NCBI RefSeq assembly: GCF_000744705.1
Contig: NZ_JQML01000001.1
Coordinates: 6,086,017-6,150,016, forward strand
Reading direction: 5' to 3'
Length of the DNA stretch: 64,000 nt
Source of the DNA: Streptacidiphilus albus JL83
Lineage (GTDB): Bacteria; Actinomycetota; Actinomycetes; Streptomycetales; Streptomycetaceae
Shown: in pieces, positions 61,735 through 64,000 of the stretch
Position numbering within the stretch: the first letter of the stretch is position 1
Layout: every line of letters begins with the position of its first letter
The notes under the pieces: model-generated
What the model saw: only the letters and a program-made list of their open reading frames with translations
Told to the model about the DNA's origin: nothing
Database searches by the model: none
Made by a program: the position numbers and the translations under genes

Positions 61735-62325
61735 CTAGCGCAGTCGGGCGAGGAGGGCGTGCTCGACGAGGGTGATGAGTGCGGATTTGGCGCTGTCGCG
61801 GCGTCGGGCGTCGGTGGTGATGATGGGGGTTTCGGCGCTGAGTTGGAGGGCTTCGCGGACTTCTTCGGGGTTGTGGGTCTGGGTGCCGTCGAAGACGTTG
61901 AGGGCGACGACGAAGGGCAGGCCGCTGTTTTCGAAGTAGTCGATGGCGGGGAAGCAGTCGGCGAGGCGTCGGGTGTCGACCAGGACGACGGCGCCGATGG
62001 CGCCGCGGACGAGGTCGTCCCACATGAACCAGAAGCGGTCCTGTCCGGGGGTGCCGAAGAGGTAGAGGATCAGGTCCTGGTCCAGGGTGATCCGGCCGAA
62101 GTCCATGGCCACCGTGGTGGTGGTCTTGTCGGCGACGTGGCTCAGGTCGTCGATGCCGGCGCTGGCGCTGGTCATCACCGCTTCGGTGCGCAGCGGGTTG
62201 ATCTCCGAGACCGCGCCGACCAGGGTGGTCTTGCCCACACCGAAGCCGCCCGCCACGACGATCTTCGCGGAGGTGGTGGCGCGGGTCGGGGCAGGAGCCG
62301 CGGGCCTAGAGCTTGCGTAGTCCAC
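61735..62325 (-). CDS. cvnD: Conservon Ras-like GTP-binding protein CvnD
   Basis: A 196-residue small GTPase-like protein with P-loop GGFGVGKTTLVGAV, switch region TTTTVAMDFGRI, FGTPGQDRFWFMWDD and the base-specificity-like ALNVFDG. CvnD proteins act with CvnA-C as a membrane-associated signalling complex resembling eukaryotic G-protein systems. Its start overlaps the end of cvnC by 20 bases. The gene order and place match my memory of the cvn1 locus. Confidence 0.93.
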   Translation of the reverse strand: MDYASSRPAAPAPTRATTSAKIVVAGGFGVGKTTLVGAVSEINPLRTEAVMTSASAGIDDLSHVADKTTTTVAMDFGRITLDQDLILYLFGTPGQDRFWFMWDDLVRGAIGAVVLVDTRRLADCFPAIDYFENSGLPFVVALNVFDGTQTHNPEEVREALQLSAETPIITTDARRRDSAKSALITLVEHALLARLR

Positions 62326-62908
62326 TGAGCACCCTTTCGAGCAGTGTCACGTCTGGCGTGCCGCCGGAATCGCCTCCGGCAGCGGGCTGGTGGATCGCGA
62401 CCAGGCCGGATTCGGCCAGGTCGGCAACGAGGATGCGGGCCACCCCGAGGGGGATGGACAGCAGGGCCGAGATCTCGGCCACGGACTTGATGTCCTGGCA
62501 GAGGTGGCAGATCCGCTGGTGCTCCGGGAGGAGCGAGGCGAAGCGCTCGGGCGGCGTCGTGGTCGAGACCAGGGCCTCGATCGCCAACTGGTAGCGGGGC
62601 CGGGTCCGGCCGCCGGTCATCGCGTAGGGGCGGATCAGCGGCTGGTCGTCCTGGTCCTGCTCCGGCTCGCCGCGCCGGGACCCCTGGGCCGACGAGGACG
62701 GACGGTTCCAGTCGTCCTGGTACGGCTGGTCGCGGTAGCCGCCTCCGGTGTAGCCGTTCTCGACGTACCGCTGTTCTTCCTGGTACGGGTTGCTCTCGTA
62801 GCCGGGGTAGCCGGGGGCGTAGCCGCCACCGGGACCGCCGAACGCGTCATGACCTGTACCCGGATAGCCGGTGCCGTACTGGCCGTGCTGATCCTCTGAC
62901 GCTGTCAC
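62306..62908 (-). CDS. cvnC: Conservon DUF742 protein CvnC
   Basis: A 200-residue protein. The N-terminal half is Gly/Tyr/Pro/Gln-rich and disordered (YPGYESNPYQEEQRY); the C-terminal half is the DUF742 winged-helix-like domain (IRPYAMTGGRTRPRYQLAIE, HQRICHLCQDIKSVAEISAL). GAGGAGGAA precedes the ATG. It sits 132 bp after cvnB, a GT-rich gap in which I see no feature. Confidence 0.92.
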   Translation of the reverse strand: MTASEDQHGQYGTGYPGTGHDAFGGPGGGYAPGYPGYESNPYQEEQRYVENGYTGGGYRDQPYQDDWNRPSSSAQGSRRGEPEQDQDDQPLIRPYAMTGGRTRPRYQLAIEALVSTTTPPERFASLLPEHQRICHLCQDIKSVAEISALLSIPLGVARILVADLAESGLVAIHQPAAGGDSGGTPDVTLLERVLSGLRKL

Positions 62909-63040
62909 GGTTCCTCCTCACAGTGGGGCGACGGGGCGTTGCGGCTCTTGTCTGTGTGCTGTGCGGGTGGTGCGGGTGCTGGCCGTGCATCGGTGCAGTG
63001 CTGTGGTCTCGGTACGGTGCTGCGGTTCCGGCGGAGTCTG

Positions 63041-63463
63041 TCAGTGGAGCAGGCTGCCCTGGAGCTCCGCGCGCAGGGCCGGGGTCAGCACCGTACCGGC
63101 CCGGTCGACCAGGAGTGCCATCTCGTACCCCACCAGGCCGATATCGCTGTCCGGGGCCGCCAGCACGGCAAGTGACGAGCCGTCGGAGACCGCCATGATG
63201 AAGAGGAAGCCGCGCTCCATCTCCACCACGCTCTGGGTCACCCGGCCGCCCTCGAAGATCCGCGAGGCGCCCTGGGTGAGCGAGCTCAGCCCGGAGGCCA
63301 CCGCGGCGAGCTGGTCGGCCCGGTCCCGGGGGAAGCCCTCGGACATGGCGAGCAGGAGGCCGTCCGCGGACACCACCACCGTGTGCGACACCCCGGGGGT
63401 GCTGTCCACGAAGTTGGTGATCAACCAGTTCAGGTTCTGTGCCGCCTGGGACATCTGACTCAC
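63041..63463 (-). CDS. cvnB: Conservon roadblock/LC7 protein CvnB
   Basis: A 140-residue roadblock/LC7 protein (LNWLITNFVDSTPGVSHTVV, VVSADGLLLAMSEGFPRDRA), probably a GTPase-regulating partner of CvnD. GTG at 63463 lies two bases after the cvnA stop; ATG at 63454 is an alternative start. Confidence 0.93.
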   Translation of the reverse strand: MSQMSQAAQNLNWLITNFVDSTPGVSHTVVVSADGLLLAMSEGFPRDRADQLAAVASGLSSLTQGASRIFEGGRVTQSVVEMERGFLFIMAVSDGSSLAVLAAPDSDIGLVGYEMALLVDRAGTVLTPALRAELQGSLLH

Positions 63464-63465
63464 TG

Positions 63466-64000
63466 CTAACGCTCCGGGTGGTTCGGGCCGCCGAAGAGAT
63501 CGGTGCCGCCGTGCTGGTCGGGGTGGGGAGAGTCGCCTGCGCTGCGGCCCTGCTGGACGCCGCGGCGCAGATTGGTGAGCCGGCCGCGGACCTCCTCGGG
63601 GGTGCGGGACAGCTGCGAGGTGGTGCTGCCGGCCTGGTCGCGGCCGGGTTCCTGGACGTTGCCCGGGAGCAGGTTCTGCCGCGGCACGCGGCGGGGCAGG
63701 CCCGCCTCGGTGGTGCCGCCGGCCACGGGGGTGCGCATGGCCTCCGGCGCGGTCGGCAGGAAGGCGTCCGTCGAGCTCTGGCCGCTGTCCTCACGGGCGC
63801 CGGTGAACCAGTTGGGACGCTCGCCGGTCTCCCGCTCGCCGATGGCCCGACCGCCGAGGGCCTGGCCGGGACGGCGCTGCGGCAGCGCGCCGGTGCCGCC
63901 GGCGCCGCCGTTGTTCTGCGGCAGCGAGGGACGCGGCTCCTCGGCCTGCGGGGCCTGCGGGGTCTCCGGGTAGTACGGCTGGTTGAACTGCGGTTCGGGC
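63466..64000 (-). CDS. cvnA: Conservon sensor histidine kinase CvnA, C-terminal tail (partial)
   Basis: The minus-strand frame is open from the window end to a TAG at 63466-63468. Only the disordered tail is visible: GLPRRVPRQNLLPG and TPEEVRGRLTNLRRGVQQGR, sequences characteristic of conservon kinase C-termini. The kinase core and membrane part lie beyond the window. It is the first gene of cvnA-B-C-D. Confidence 0.85.
   Translation of the reverse strand, partial: PEPQFNQPYYPETPQAPQAEEPRPSLPQNNGGAGGTGALPQRRPGQALGGRAIGERETGERPNWFTGAREDSGQSSTDAFLPTAPEAMRTPVAGGTTEAGLPRRVPRQNLLPGNVQEPGRDQAGSTTSQLSRTPEEVRGRLTNLRRGVQQGRSAGDSPHPDQHGGTDLFGGPNHPER

Overview
The window is high-GC (over 70% by eye) actinobacterial chromosome, almost certainly Streptomycetaceae (Streptomyces or a close relative). 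The reasons are very strong GC3 bias, many GTG starts, GTGA/ATGA start-stop overlaps, a conservon (cvn) operon, paired SseB proteins, and a backbone gene order (serine/glycine genes, dipeptide transporter, mnmA, ligA, gatCAB, ilvBNC-serA, leuB-ilvE-cimA, cvn) that matches my memory of the Streptomyces core chromosome. No insertion sequence, phage or CRISPR array was seen.

Layout. 1-4240 (+) is the edge of an accessory lipid/polyketide-type cluster: a KAS III-like enzyme (cut by the window start), a free-standing ACP, an E2-like acyltransferase, a phosphopantetheinyl transferase and a wax-ester-synthase-like acyltransferase. 4311-9140 (-) is a serine/glycine unit: a tandem glycine riboswitch drives gcvT-gcvH-glyA, with sdaA behind a hairpin; two sseB-like genes (9358-10919) diverge from it. 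11557-17671 is a complete peptide ABC importer. 17690-31904 is mixed housekeeping: TRIC channel, IclR regulator, cysteine desulfurase, mnmA, LOG protein, two-RCK channel protein, SDR, methionine-synthase-like protein, ligA, and a GGDEF/EAL protein. It also holds a decayed TetR/ABC-exporter locus at 25178-25961. 31974-36918 is gatC-gatA-small membrane protein-AAA ATPase-gatB, in which the ATPase looks inserted. 37104-45489 has a lipoprotein, a LuxR-type LAL regulator, a 2-hydroxyacid dehydrogenase and a second c-di-GMP protein.

45523-60111 is dominated by branched-chain amino acid synthesis: ilvB-ilvN-ilvC, serA, leuB, ilvE and cimA. ilvB and cimA each follow a short leader ORF rich in Ile/Leu/Val codons and a T-tract terminator; the two terminators share nearly the same sequence, so ribosome-mediated attenuation is inferred. 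Between these genes lie an ArsR/MFS/HD group, tRNA-Lys(CUU), chorismate mutase and a Uma2-type nuclease gene. 60121-61527 is an M14 carboxypeptidase, and 61735-64000 (-) is a conservon operon whose histidine kinase gene runs off the window end.

The parts judged most worth a second look are the paired attenuators with apparently leaderless leader peptides, the KAS III whose usual catalytic His position reads Pro in a tetronate-like gene set, the ATPase with a poor Walker B nested in gatCAB, and the riboswitch/SseB serine-glycine neighbourhood.
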